Below, piece after piece: positions 34,159 to 43,268 of a DNA stretch of 64,000 bases. The notes beneath the pieces were generated by a model. It saw only the letters and a program-made list of their open reading frames with translations, searched no databases and was not told where the DNA came from. The stretch's first letter is position 1, and each line of letters starts with the position of its first letter. The position numbers and the translations under genes were made by a program. The stretch comes from Enhydrobacter sp. (GTDB lineage: Bacteria > Pseudomonadota > Alphaproteobacteria > Reyranellales > Reyranellaceae): NCBI GenBank assembly GCA_026126105.1, contig JAHCJV010000012.1, positions 1 to 64,000 of the forward strand, given 5' to 3'.

Positions 34159-37100
34159 TCAGGCTTTGGCCAAGGGAGCCAATTTGCCGCCGACGAGACG
34201 CAGGCGCCCTCTCTTGAGGAAGGCGCCAGTATCAGCCACGACTACGTCAACGCGCCTTGCCACGCCGTCGAGCAGCTTGGGCGGCAATGGCACTGCGAAG
34301 CCGTAAGCGCCACTTCCGACATCGGCCGCGCGCAAATCCTCCCGATATTGGGCCGCGCTGGTACGCGCCAAGAACTTTCTGTCGACGAAAATCGACACGT
34401 CCACGGACACTTCAGGCTTCTCCGGGCGCCAAACCCACCCGCCTACTTTGCCCTCGAATACGTCGCAATACCCGTCCAAACCCGAACTCTCCAGGTCGTT
34501 CGCGTTCGGCACTGCGGCTACCCTGCCGACCACAATGTCCGTGCCCTTGATCCGGACGACGAGGCGCTTGGCCGACCTGAAGCGATGCAATCCATGCCAT
34601 CCGCTCCAGAGGGGAGCCGCGAAACCATGCTTCTTGAACTCTGGAGGCAGAGGCTGAACGGTCGGCAGATCGATATCCGCCCGAAGGAGTTGACTTGAGC
34701 GACGCCCGTTGATCACCTCGATTTCGACCGGGCGATCTGGCTGCTCCTCGTCCCTGACCCAGCCATAGGCGACTCCCCGGTAAACGCCAAGGACGCGGCC
34801 CGAGAAGCGTTTTTCCGTGATGCTCGACTGCCAGTGCAGCGCCACCACTTGAGGCATGGAACCTTCTCTTATCGGCGGGCGCGGATCAGAAACGCGTGCC
34901 CGTACAAGGATCCTTGGCTGTGATGGCGCTGCTGAGGCCTCGTTCTCCGCCGAGAGATCGTCGATCAATTGCACAAGACCTGCTCCGCGGCGGCTTGCTT
35001 CCCGGGCGTTCCGCTGATCTCGACGCAGATCCCTTGCCACAGCACGCGACTCGATCGGTGGCGCAGAACCCTCTGTGGCGAGGCGCGGTGGGGCAGCCTC
35101 GATGAAAGCCGGCCGTTGTGCCTTGTATATGCGACCGCGCTTCTCGTGCTGGCTGTCGATGGTCGCGCCAAGGCCCAGAGGAAATGCCATCAAGGCACTT
35201 CTTAGAGGCCTACGCTTGTCGACCCCGGCTCTCGACACCAGCGACTTGGCAATCTTGGGGCGATATCCCGCCGACTTCTGCAGACCTTTCGCCATCAACA
35301 AAAGTTCGCGCAACGCCAGTGGCGCCGCCGCGAGCTTTGGCCGAATGGCTCTGAACTGCGCGATGTCCTGGTCGTAGCATCTCGTCCTGAGCCACTGCTC
35401 ATCCCACGCCGGTACGGTGCCCAGTTCGAGCAATGCCGTCTCGCAATGCACGCCGCTGACCAGTGCCTTGGCGACGAATTCATGGTCGTGCGCCAGCACG
35501 CGATAGTCCGGTGTAAAGCCGCCAAGATCGGCGAAGGTCTGCCTGCGTACCATCAGAGGTAACGCCGTAACATCGGCTCGAAAGAAGCTTTGCGCAACGT
35601 TGCCAAAGACAATCGCACTCAGACGTGAAGAGTCTTCGTCGCCATGAGTGACTCTGAAGAAATAGTTGAGCAGATCCGCCTTGGTCGACCCTGCCACCTG
35701 CGTGAGTGCGCGCAGCGCCATCGACCTGATGGTCGATCCCGCCCACAGAAACAATACGAACTCGCCGCATGCTTGATCTGCCAGCGTATTGAACGAATGT
35801 CCCGCATCGAAATCGAAAGTCGGAACCACCCGAGCGTTCACTCCGACTTCCAGAGCTGTTGCTTGAGCCCGCTCAACTCCTTCTGCCACGTCGGTATCGA
35901 CGGCGATCAGGACCTCTTCAGCCGCGAAGTCCTGGTCCTTCACCGACAGCAACGTCGCCCTCAACTTCTCATCGGTATCGGCATGATAGATGCAGATCGA
36001 GACGCGGCTAGCTGCCGCCTGTTCCCGATGGTCCCGTTTCAGCAGCTCTTCCAAGAGTCCCCGTCCAAGATCGAGGTGGAACCGGCGCCACTGTTCCAAG
36101 TTGACTTCGTTATCGAAGCTGGGTCTTGCGACGTAGCCACCCTGCTCCAGAGCAACCGCTATATGAGCAGCGAGCGGAATCGGATGAGCCTCGCAAAGAA
36201 CGACAGCGCGGTCCGCGGGTGCGACTAGTTCCGGAGTCCCACCCGATGTGGATGCTATGAATGGGATGCCACAGATCGCCGCCTCGTAGACGGCGAGCGA
36301 CGAATTCTCGATCATGGAAGGCATCACCGCGAGCCGGTTGCCGCCCAAGAGATACTTCAGTGCCTCGTACTGCTGGAACTCGGTCAGGATTTCAACTTTG
36401 GTTGGCCAATTTGCCGACTCGGATTTGATATAATCGACTATTTCCTGATCGGGACGCGCAGACAGCCGATTGCCGGGCTTCCCCATGAACGTAATCTGCC
36501 GTGGCAATTCCTTGCCTTGCCTCAATAGCCGTTTGATAGCCTGCACGAACAGCAGCAATCCCTTCCGAGCCTCGAGACGTCCGAAGAATACAATTTCGTC
36601 GATCGGATAGCGCTTGCCTGGCTCCCACGCACGTTGCCTCAACAGGTCGGCAAGGTGCTCGAAGGTCGCGACATTCGGTTGAACGAATGTATGCTCACGC
36701 GGAATCCTGTATCCTTGGCTCGCCATCCATCGCAGCAGGTGGAGGCTGCCGCCAATCACCATATCTGCATACTCGACGCTCAACCGCTCCGCGTGGACCT
36801 TTGCGAGGTCATCGATTCTGTCAATCGGCTGCGAGCCGTACAGCCTATTCCAGATCCACGGCGAGGAGGTCTTCACGATGAAAAGAGTATTACGAAAGGC
36901 AAGATTCTGCCGCTTTGCGAGGAGGCACAGGTAACCGGAACCGCGCCATTCCGAGACGTGAACGACATCCATGGGATGATCGGCCAAGTACTTGAGCATG
37001 TTGTAGGGTGCCTGGAGCCAGCGATTTGCACCCGCCTGGAATCGGTCAATTACAGCATAGTTGGGTACGGGTACGAATCGCACGGACTTTGCGGCATAAT

Positions 37101-37449
37101 AATCAATCCACTCCTCGATGGTGCCATTTTCCACCTCGTGGCCTTTGAGGTAGAGAATTGTCACGTCGTGTCCCAGCCCGGCGAGAAGTTCCGCAAGGGC
37201 CGAGTATGTCGTTCCGATGCCGCCGTTTCGGACCGGCCCGACGATATCCTCGGTGGCAATACAAATCCGCAGGCGCGTTGCGTCCCCGTCGAAACGAGGC
37301 AATGTAGCCAAGCTGGGAAACTCGATCGCCCAAGGGTCGGCTTCATCAGGAGTACGGGCACTCCAAAGACCAAGGGTCCCCGCCTTGCACAGTATCTCTT
37401 CAAGCGCATTGCTGCCCAGCTTGATCAGGCCACTTTCAAGAGTGTCCAT
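34159..37449 (-). CDS. GT4-GT2 bifunctional glycosyltransferase with two C-terminal GW modules
   Basis: The product is 1096 residues from ATG 37449. Residues about 60-470 form a GT4 domain with the glycogen-synthase-like start EDIVGPVRNGGIGTTYSALA (68-87), VVHVSEWRGSG, IVFFGRLEARKGLLLFVQA, and SMIENSSLAVYEAAICGIPF containing the EX7E motif. Residues about 495-700 are a GT2 domain (VSICIYHADTDEKLRATLLS, EEVLIAVDTDV, GEFVLFLWAGSTI), although the usual DxD is replaced by WAG. Residues 884-947 and 993-1056 are the two GW modules also seen as a free protein at 31602-32282, ending YGFAVPLP. Between them lies a disordered Arg/Ala-rich linker. It would transfer one or two sugars in the cytosol. Its loss of DxD may mean the GT2 part is structural. 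Confidence 0.83.
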   Translation of the reverse strand: MDTLESGLIKLGSNALEEILCKAGTLGLWSARTPDEADPWAIEFPSLATLPRFDGDATRLRICIATEDIVGPVRNGGIGTTYSALAELLAGLGHDVTILYLKGHEVENGTIEEWIDYYAAKSVRFVPVPNYAVIDRFQAGANRWLQAPYNMLKYLADHPMDVVHVSEWRGSGYLCLLAKRQNLAFRNTLFIVKTSSPWIWNRLYGSQPIDRIDDLAKVHAERLSVEYADMVIGGSLHLLRWMASQGYRIPREHTFVQPNVATFEHLADLLRQRAWEPGKRYPIDEIVFFGRLEARKGLLLFVQAIKRLLRQGKELPRQITFMGKPGNRLSARPDQEIVDYIKSESANWPTKVEILTEFQQYEALKYLLGGNRLAVMPSMIENSSLAVYEAAICGIPFIASTSGGTPELVAPADRAVVLCEAHPIPLAAHIAVALEQGGYVARPSFDNEVNLEQWRRFHLDLGRGLLEELLKRDHREQAAASRVSICIYHADTDEKLRATLLSVKDQDFAAEEVLIAVDTDVAEGVERAQATALEVGVNARVVPTFDFDAGHSFNTLADQACGEFVLFLWAGSTIRSMALRALTQVAGSTKADLLNYFFRVTHGDEDSSRLSAIVFGNVAQSFFRADVTALPLMVRRQTFADLGGFTPDYRVLAHDHEFVAKALVSGVHCETALLELGTVPAWDEQWLRTRCYDQDIAQFRAIRPKLAAAPLALRELLLMAKGLQKSAGYRPKIAKSLVSRAGVDKRRPLRSALMAFPLGLGATIDSQHEKRGRIYKAQRPAFIEAAPPRLATEGSAPPIESRAVARDLRRDQRNAREASRRGAGLVQLIDDLSAENEASAAPSQPRILVRARVSDPRPPIREGSMPQVVALHWQSSITEKRFSGRVLGVYRGVAYGWVRDEEQPDRPVEIEVINGRRSSQLLRADIDLPTVQPLPPEFKKHGFAAPLWSGWHGLHRFRSAKRLVVRIKGTDIVVGRVAAVPNANDLESSGLDGYCDVFEGKVGGWVWRPEKPEVSVDVSIFVDRKFLARTSAAQYREDLRAADVGSGAYGFAVPLPPKLLDGVARRVDVVVADTGAFLKRGRLRLVGGKLAPLAKA

Positions 37450-37722
37450 TCCCGGCGCCCCCTAGGCCCGCTCGGTAGACGGCAAATGCAACAGGTATGT
37501 AAATGTGGGGACATGCACAATAAGCAAAACAGACCTCGTGCGAGACAGATGCAGCATCCGTGCTACTCTCATGTTCGCCCCGATTGGGGCTATTTGGTGG
37601 CCGTCAACCTTTCTGACCCTTGGAGATGGGGATCGCCCCCACTCGGAAGGGAGTTGCTGACCGATGCCAGCTTACAGGCGAACAGCCTTTCGAATTTGAC
37701 AGATCTGACACTCCGACGCTCT
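37450..37722. other. 273-bp gap between two glycosyltransferase genes
   Basis: I translated the minus strand here in all three frames and see no continuation of the glycosyltransferase that ends at 37723. The gap is moderately AT-rich near 37490-37570 and probably carries the promoter of the 37449 gene. Confidence 0.4.
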
Positions 37723-39381
37723 CTAAACCACGGCAACTCCGCATTCCCTGGCAGCCGCGATCCAGTTCTCGTTGCAGAGCGCCGTATAAGGAACTTCCGG
37801 AGAAGCTGCCAGCTTATCGATGCGCAGATCGCTCAGCACCCGAGCGAGTTCGCTGACTGGAGCGTGGCGGGATATGCGCGGAAGGTTTGCGACACCTGGA
37901 AGTTGCGAAACCCTCGGCCGATAGGTCCCCCAAAACGGGCCAATATCCGGCACAATTTGCACGGTCAACGCGCCTCTCTGCGAAAAATCCGAATCGGTAG
38001 TCGCGCCGAGTCTCAGAATCCTGGTTCTCGGATCAGCAGCCACGCGGGCTGCATCCAATAGCGCTCGGACCGGCCAAAGGGGATCGATCGCGATGAAGTC
38101 GACGACCAACGTTCCATATCCGGGATGCCGACGCTCCAATACCAGCTGCGCAGAAGCCAACAGCCTTTCGCGCTGCTCCGCGAACGATCCTCCCCCTTTG
38201 TGCCACACAAAGACATTTGTTGCTGCTGCGTGTCGCCAACCCTTGGCAGCCGCCCGCCGACAAAAGTCATTCTCTTCGCCGTAGCCACGGCCGAACGCTG
38301 CAGTGTCAAATCCACCAATCTGATTGATGCATTCTCGTTTGATTGCCATGCAGAATCCCACACCTGTTGGCAACTCTACTGGCTTTGCGTCGGTACGCGC
38401 ACAAATCCTGTCCAAGGCCCCATAATCGAGATCGATGCTATTCTCCCGCAAAGGAATGGGATAGCTGAGGATGGTCGCGGCATTCGAAAGCGGGGTGGCG
38501 GTCGCAAATCGCGCCGTTGCGTGCAGTACTGCCACTAGTCTGTCGAGCCAATCGCCGAAAACGTGCGTATCCGAGTTCAACAGAACCACGTCGCGATCCT
38601 GGTGGAGCAAGAGGCCGCGATTGGCCGATTGCACAAAACCGAGGTTTGAACCATTGACGAGCAGGGACACCAGCCCTTTCTCCGCAAGCTCTTTGAGGTC
38701 AGCTGCCAAGCCCGGATCCGGAGAAGCGTCGTCGACGACTATCAGTTCGAAAGGCACTCTGACTTCCGCGGCCAGAACACTATCGATGGTTCGTAGCGCA
38801 AGTCGCCGATTGCCATAGACCGGGATCACTACGTCGATCCTCGCCTCGTCTTTCCGCGGTCGCGGGCGCGCAAGAATTTGCCGCAAGGGCGGCGGAGAGA
38901 GCACGCGGTCGATGGCGCTATCGGTCTCCGCTATTCCTGCTCGACCTTCGTAGCGTCCAAATCGACAATAGTGGGCAAATGGTTCGTAGCCTGCGAACGC
39001 GGTATCCGGATTTGCGTGCCGATAGTATGCCGGGGAAAAGCCGGCGTTTGGTTCCCAGCCCTGCGGCGACCCCGTCATTAGATAGTGGAATATCGCGGCT
39101 TCCTTCGATGCGAACCGTTCTCCAGCGAATCGCTGGTAGTGCGCCATGTCGAAATCGCGAGCAGGCGCCGCAAACAACGTGTCATCGAGGCCGGCACGAT
39201 GACAGGCACGCTCGGCGATCCTGGGCCACACACGTGGAATTGCGCCCGCGATCACTTTCCGGCGGACGCCATCGGCTTGGGCCACAAGCGCCGCAGTTGA
39301 CGACCAGAATTTGCGCACTCTGCTCAACAACTCCGAATGCCGCAATAATGGTCGCAATCGCGCAGCAGGCCGAACCACCAT
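37723..39381 (-). CDS. GT2 glycosyltransferase with N-terminal FD-x-x-YY modules
   Basis: The product is 552 residues. Residues about 75-150 hold two copies of a helical module (FDMAHYQRFAG ... HYLMTGSPQGWEPNAGFSP and PAYYRHANPDTAF ... HYCRFGRYEGRAG). This module often precedes bacterial surface-glycan GT2 domains. Residues about 180-440 are the GT2 domain: RIDVVIPVYGNRRLALRTID, ELIVVDDASPD, DVVLLNSDTHVFGDWLDRLV and GRGYGEENDFCRRAAAKGW. The last ~110 residues look like the beginning of a further GT-B domain that stops early (ends ECGVAVV). It may be naturally short or truncated. It is followed on the same strand by the 37449 gene after 273 bp. Confidence 0.8.
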   Translation of the reverse strand: MVVRPAARLRPLLRHSELLSRVRKFWSSTAALVAQADGVRRKVIAGAIPRVWPRIAERACHRAGLDDTLFAAPARDFDMAHYQRFAGERFASKEAAIFHYLMTGSPQGWEPNAGFSPAYYRHANPDTAFAGYEPFAHYCRFGRYEGRAGIAETDSAIDRVLSPPPLRQILARPRPRKDEARIDVVIPVYGNRRLALRTIDSVLAAEVRVPFELIVVDDASPDPGLAADLKELAEKGLVSLLVNGSNLGFVQSANRGLLLHQDRDVVLLNSDTHVFGDWLDRLVAVLHATARFATATPLSNAATILSYPIPLRENSIDLDYGALDRICARTDAKPVELPTGVGFCMAIKRECINQIGGFDTAAFGRGYGEENDFCRRAAAKGWRHAAATNVFVWHKGGGSFAEQRERLLASAQLVLERRHPGYGTLVVDFIAIDPLWPVRALLDAARVAADPRTRILRLGATTDSDFSQRGALTVQIVPDIGPFWGTYRPRVSQLPGVANLPRISRHAPVSELARVLSDLRIDKLAASPEVPYTALCNENWIAAARECGVAVV

Positions 39382-39430
39382 TGCGCGTCGTCGCCCACGC
39401 CGTGCGGCGGGATGCAGGCCAGCGCTCTCT

Positions 39431-40858
39431 TCACGTGTTCTGCCGAGTTGCGTACTGGCATCGCAAACGCCGGAAAACCCGCAGCAATGCTGGTGGATCT
39501 GCTGCCAACTCCAACGGCAAGAGGTGACCCCGGCCGAGTTCCCGTAGGCGCTCCGCCGGAGCGCCTATGTCGAAAGCGACGATCGGCAGACCGTGTCGCA
39601 AAGCGTGGGTCAGGACAAACGACCAAGTCTCCGGCCAAACAGAAGGCAGGAAGACGACGTGCGGATTAGCGGCATCGATCAGGCGATCGAGATCCGACGG
39701 CCGATAGAAGCCGGTGGTTTGTACCCCCGCCCCGTGTAGGAGCGCTGCGTCCGCGCCGGCCCCGATGAGCTTGAACGTCAGCGGCTCCCTTGCCGAGCGC
39801 GCTTCGCGCGCCAGCGTCGCAAGGACATTCGCCCCCTTGGGGATGCTCAACGCGCCGATCGAAAGCACTCTCAGCGGCTCATCAGTGCCGAGGTACGGCT
39901 CGCGCTCTGGCGGAATCTGCTCGTCCTCTTCAGGTCGCCAAACGGAGATCGGACGGGACGGCAGATACGGCTGCAGTCGTGCTCGCATGTCCGCACTCGG
40001 AACGACCAGCTTGCTCGCACCTTCCAGGAACGAGAGGAAATCGCGACGCCAATTGTAAGGATCGAGCCCCTTCACCTCCGAGCCATGGCTTGACGTGCAG
40101 GCCGCGCAAGTCGCAGCGGGTGCGACGTTACAGAACTCCGACGCGCCGGTCACCAGGGTAACCCGTGGACACAGGGCAAAATAATCGTGCAGGATTACCT
40201 CGTAACCGCATCCCAGCATGTAGCTGAGGCGTTTGATCCAGCTCAGCGCCTCAGGCGGACGATCAATCAAGTGGTTTACGACGACGCGGACGATGTGCCT
40301 GCTTCGGCAATAGTCGGCAAGTTCCCTAAGATCGTGTGCCAGATCGAATGTTTGCGAGCGCTTGGGGGAGTTGCGGTCTCCGATCTCGTCCACCGCGCCA
40401 AGAGTCGGGGCTCCCGGCAACGCCCGCAGGCGCACCACATTGAATCCCAGTTCGCGTTCATTCTCCTCGAAGAGCTCGAGATAGGTGCCGCTTCCGCCAC
40501 CTCGCGCATGGTGAATCGTGAGGATACCGTCCTGATCAGGACGCCCTCGGCGGTTTTGGCGAGGTACCGACAGTTCGTGACAAGGCGTGGCGGCGCCTTT
40601 CGACATCCCATGCAACAAAAGCGGATCCACGTTGCGAGGAAGACCTGGATTGACGCGCCCGAAGTACCAGGGATCGAACCTCGCACTGGGAGCTCTGCCT
40701 TCGCGCCAGCCCAGGATCACGTAGTGCAGAAGAGGATCCGAAGCCACCTGGCATTCCCGCGACGTGTCTGCGAACTGCCGGAGATAGAAAGACCCATCGA
40801 AGCCCGGCATAATCGACTGGACGTGCCGTCGGCGTATCCACCTCAGCACCGCCCTCAT
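39431..40858 (-). CDS. GT4-family glycosyltransferase with FD-x-x-YY N-terminus
   Basis: The product is 475 residues from ATG 40858, which has GGAGC five bases upstream. The frame is open farther back to 41098 but that part has no recognisable content. After a short basic stretch, the N-terminus carries the FDGSFYLRQFAD ... HYVILGWREGRAP and FDPWYFGRVNPG module also found in the 37723 gene. The GT4 part begins near ILTIHHARGGGSGTYLELF, contains ILHDYFALCPRVTLV and a Cys-rich CNVAPAATCAACTS loop, and ends with FLPSVWPETWSFVLTHALRHGLPIV (the E-x7-E-like donor site). HDYFxLCPR is a feature of GT4 enzymes fused to GT2 in surface-glycan loci. Cytosolic; sugar unknown. Confidence 0.82.
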   Translation of the reverse strand: MRAVLRWIRRRHVQSIMPGFDGSFYLRQFADTSRECQVASDPLLHYVILGWREGRAPSARFDPWYFGRVNPGLPRNVDPLLLHGMSKGAATPCHELSVPRQNRRGRPDQDGILTIHHARGGGSGTYLELFEENERELGFNVVRLRALPGAPTLGAVDEIGDRNSPKRSQTFDLAHDLRELADYCRSRHIVRVVVNHLIDRPPEALSWIKRLSYMLGCGYEVILHDYFALCPRVTLVTGASEFCNVAPAATCAACTSSHGSEVKGLDPYNWRRDFLSFLEGASKLVVPSADMRARLQPYLPSRPISVWRPEEDEQIPPEREPYLGTDEPLRVLSIGALSIPKGANVLATLAREARSAREPLTFKLIGAGADAALLHGAGVQTTGFYRPSDLDRLIDAANPHVVFLPSVWPETWSFVLTHALRHGLPIVAFDIGAPAERLRELGRGHLLPLELAADPPALLRVFRRLRCQYATRQNT

Positions 40859-41081
40859 AGGTGCTCCAACGGAAGCCGAAAAAACGATTGTTTCAACGAA
40901 CACCAATGCGAGCACCAAGACAAGCCGGTGGCCGGTTTCCCGTGAGGTCCGAAGGGTCCGCGCGAATAGCGAACCCACCGGCTCGTACCGCGAGGGCGTC
41001 GAATTCCACCCAACCAGCGCCGGATGGCGCCATAGAAAGTGCCGGCCAGCGGCTCGGGGTTCGACCGCAGTTTCGCGCCTG

Positions 41082-43268
41082 CTACGGACCATGTGCAAGA
41101 GGGTCAGTCAGGGAGGCCGTCGGATCGAATTCGAACGTCGGGGGATGCAAGGCGAGGTGGGCTCCATAGAAGCGATCGGGAACCGTCAGAGAGCGCCATT
41201 TTAGTGCGAAACTCCGGGCGCTGTCCCGGTCGCCGAGGGCATCTTGATACCCGAGGTGGTAGAGCACCGCCGAAGGTGTGTATACGTTGCGGCGCCCCTG
41301 CTCCACCATCTTCAAGCAAAGGTCGAACTGACAGAATGGAGAGGCCATCTCCTGATCGAAACCACCCGTGGCAGCGAAGGCCTCACGCGATATCATCATG
41401 CACGCCGGGGAGACAGCCAGATAGTTTCTAGCGATACTGGAGCTTCCCCAATAGCCCCAGTCCGATGCCGGATACCCTTGCCGGACATGACGGGGTAGCC
41501 CGCTGGAGAATACGACGCCGACGTGTCTCAGCGTGTCGTCGCCGAACAGCAGTTTCGCGCCCACGGCTCCTACCCGGGGCCGCTGCGCATAGCGCAGCAT
41601 GCTTTCGAGCCAGTCACCGGTGATAGGTCGAATCGTGGAATCGACGAAAACGAGGTACTCGCCGCGCGCTCGAGCGACTGCTTCGTTCAGGCTCTCGGCG
41701 ACACTCCGCACCATATACGCCACGATCACCTCATGAGTGCGATATGTCGTCTTCGAGCGGATGGCATCGATGGCGGCTGCCATGGAATCGCCCGAGCTGC
41801 CTGCGGCTTCCCCCGGCCGATGCCCGTCGAACACGATGACCGACACCATTGGCGTTCCCGTCACGGTACGTGCCGTTTCGAACCAGCCCCTAATTCGCCG
41901 CTCGACAACCGTTCCGCTATCGCCGCACCGCGCCAGTCGAGCCTCTAGGGCGCGCTTCGCGGACAAAACGACGTAGTCCTTCTCGTCGATTGAAACGGCA
42001 ACCGATCCCGGGACTGCGCGCCAATGGTAAAGGATCTTGGCCACGTGCCGGATGTTCTGCGCCTGCTCCGTGCATCTCAGCGCGAAATCGTAGTCTTGTG
42101 CTCCGGAATATTCCGGCCGGAAACCGCCGACGCGTCGGGCAAGATCTACCCGATAGCAAGTGAGGTGCCCGAGGTACATGTACGATTCGAGATTCTCTGG
42201 CGACCAGGCAGGCTTGAGGATCGGCTCGTAGCGGACGTCGTCGATGCTGATCAGATCCTCGTCCGAATAGAGAAGATCCACCGTGGCATCCTCGTTGAGA
42301 GCCTTCGCGAGTTCGAAGAGCGCGTTCGGCGCGAGTTCGTCGTCATGATCCAGCAGGCACATGAACTCGCCGCTCATGAGAGCCATGGCGTCGTTGGTCG
42401 CCCGCGCGATATGCCCGTTCGTTCGCCGCGTCACTACCTTGATGCGGGGATCGGCACGGCGGTAGGTGTCGAGTATGACGGCAACATGCGGTGCTCTTGA
42501 GTTGTCGTCGCAGATGCAGAGTTCCCAGTTGTCGTAAGCCTGCGCGACGACCGAGTCGATCGCCTTGCGCAGCCAACGCTCAGGCGTGTCGTGCACAGGC
42601 ATGATGATGGAGAACTTGGGGCGAGACGAGAGATCGCGAGCGGCCTCCCCAAGAGAGCGCAGGCTGTCGGCAGTCCAGGAATCGTGTTGCCGCACCCATG
42701 GCGCGTAGGCCTTGTCGGCGACTTCGCCGCCGAGATAGCCCTTCATCCACCCCCACAGTGCGCCGACACCATGCACCCGAGCATGAACTAGCGCCGCGCG
42801 CAGCGCCTTCACCGGGGAGAGGCCTTCCCCGCGGCAGTAGCGCAACATCTGGGAGACGAATACCTCAAGCCAGCCGATCTCCTGAGCCGAGATCGGTCCA
42901 AGCACGAAGGTCCCCGCTCCTTTGATTGGTTCGTAGCGCAGCGCAAGAACCGCGTCAGGCAAGCGCACGATCATCCGCACCTTTCCATCGGATGCCCGCG
43001 GGATGCGCACAGCGCTATCGTGGCAAAACCCTCCGCCGCAATCCGCGCGCATCCAGCCGTAAGCGGAGTCGCATTCCGTCACCTCGATGTCGATCGCGAG
43101 GCGCACCCATCCGGACGGAAAACGTCCGCGTGACGACGAGAGGTCGATCGACGGCAGCGCCCCTGTGGCACGCCATACGCAGCCCTGCGTTTGCATCTCG
43201 ACATTCGAAGACCGCACCGGCGAAAGCACGAACCTTCGGCGCAGGAGCGGTCTAACGAGTCGGCGCAT
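41082..43268 (-). CDS. Tandem GT2 glycosyltransferase (O-antigen/rhamnan type)
   Basis: The product is 728 residues from ATG 43268 (GTG 43274 is the alternative). Residues about 1-195 are an N-terminal beta-rich and helical region without assigned function. The first GT2 domain (about 215-440) has FSIIMPVHDTPERWLRKAID, ELCICDDNS and GEFMCLLDHDDELAPNALFE with the DHDD metal motif, plus LLYSDEDLI and AQDYDFALRC. The second (about 475-700) has VSVIVFDGHRPGE, GEYLVFVDSTIRPITGDWLE and AVGAKLLFGDDTLRHVGVVF, the standard second half of WbbD/WsaE-like proteins. Its start overlaps the end of the preceding GT2 gene by 17 bp. The arrangement suggests a polymerising or two-linkage transferase. Confidence 0.86.
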   Translation of the reverse strand: MRRLVRPLLRRRFVLSPVRSSNVEMQTQGCVWRATGALPSIDLSSSRGRFPSGWVRLAIDIEVTECDSAYGWMRADCGGGFCHDSAVRIPRASDGKVRMIVRLPDAVLALRYEPIKGAGTFVLGPISAQEIGWLEVFVSQMLRYCRGEGLSPVKALRAALVHARVHGVGALWGWMKGYLGGEVADKAYAPWVRQHDSWTADSLRSLGEAARDLSSRPKFSIIMPVHDTPERWLRKAIDSVVAQAYDNWELCICDDNSRAPHVAVILDTYRRADPRIKVVTRRTNGHIARATNDAMALMSGEFMCLLDHDDELAPNALFELAKALNEDATVDLLYSDEDLISIDDVRYEPILKPAWSPENLESYMYLGHLTCYRVDLARRVGGFRPEYSGAQDYDFALRCTEQAQNIRHVAKILYHWRAVPGSVAVSIDEKDYVVLSAKRALEARLARCGDSGTVVERRIRGWFETARTVTGTPMVSVIVFDGHRPGEAAGSSGDSMAAAIDAIRSKTTYRTHEVIVAYMVRSVAESLNEAVARARGEYLVFVDSTIRPITGDWLESMLRYAQRPRVGAVGAKLLFGDDTLRHVGVVFSSGLPRHVRQGYPASDWGYWGSSSIARNYLAVSPACMMISREAFAATGGFDQEMASPFCQFDLCLKMVEQGRRNVYTPSAVLYHLGYQDALGDRDSARSFALKWRSLTVPDRFYGAHLALHPPTFEFDPTASLTDPLAHGP

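Noticed and set aside
36634..38061. Plus-strand open frame of 475 codons across two minus-strand glycosyltransferase genes
   Set aside because: It crosses a gene boundary, has no known motif, and the minus-strand frames have clear GT4 and GT2 motifs.
40859..41098. 80-residue N-terminal extension of the GT4 gene
   Set aside because: A good ribosome-binding site precedes ATG 40858 and the extension overlaps the neighbouring gene's end without recognisable content.
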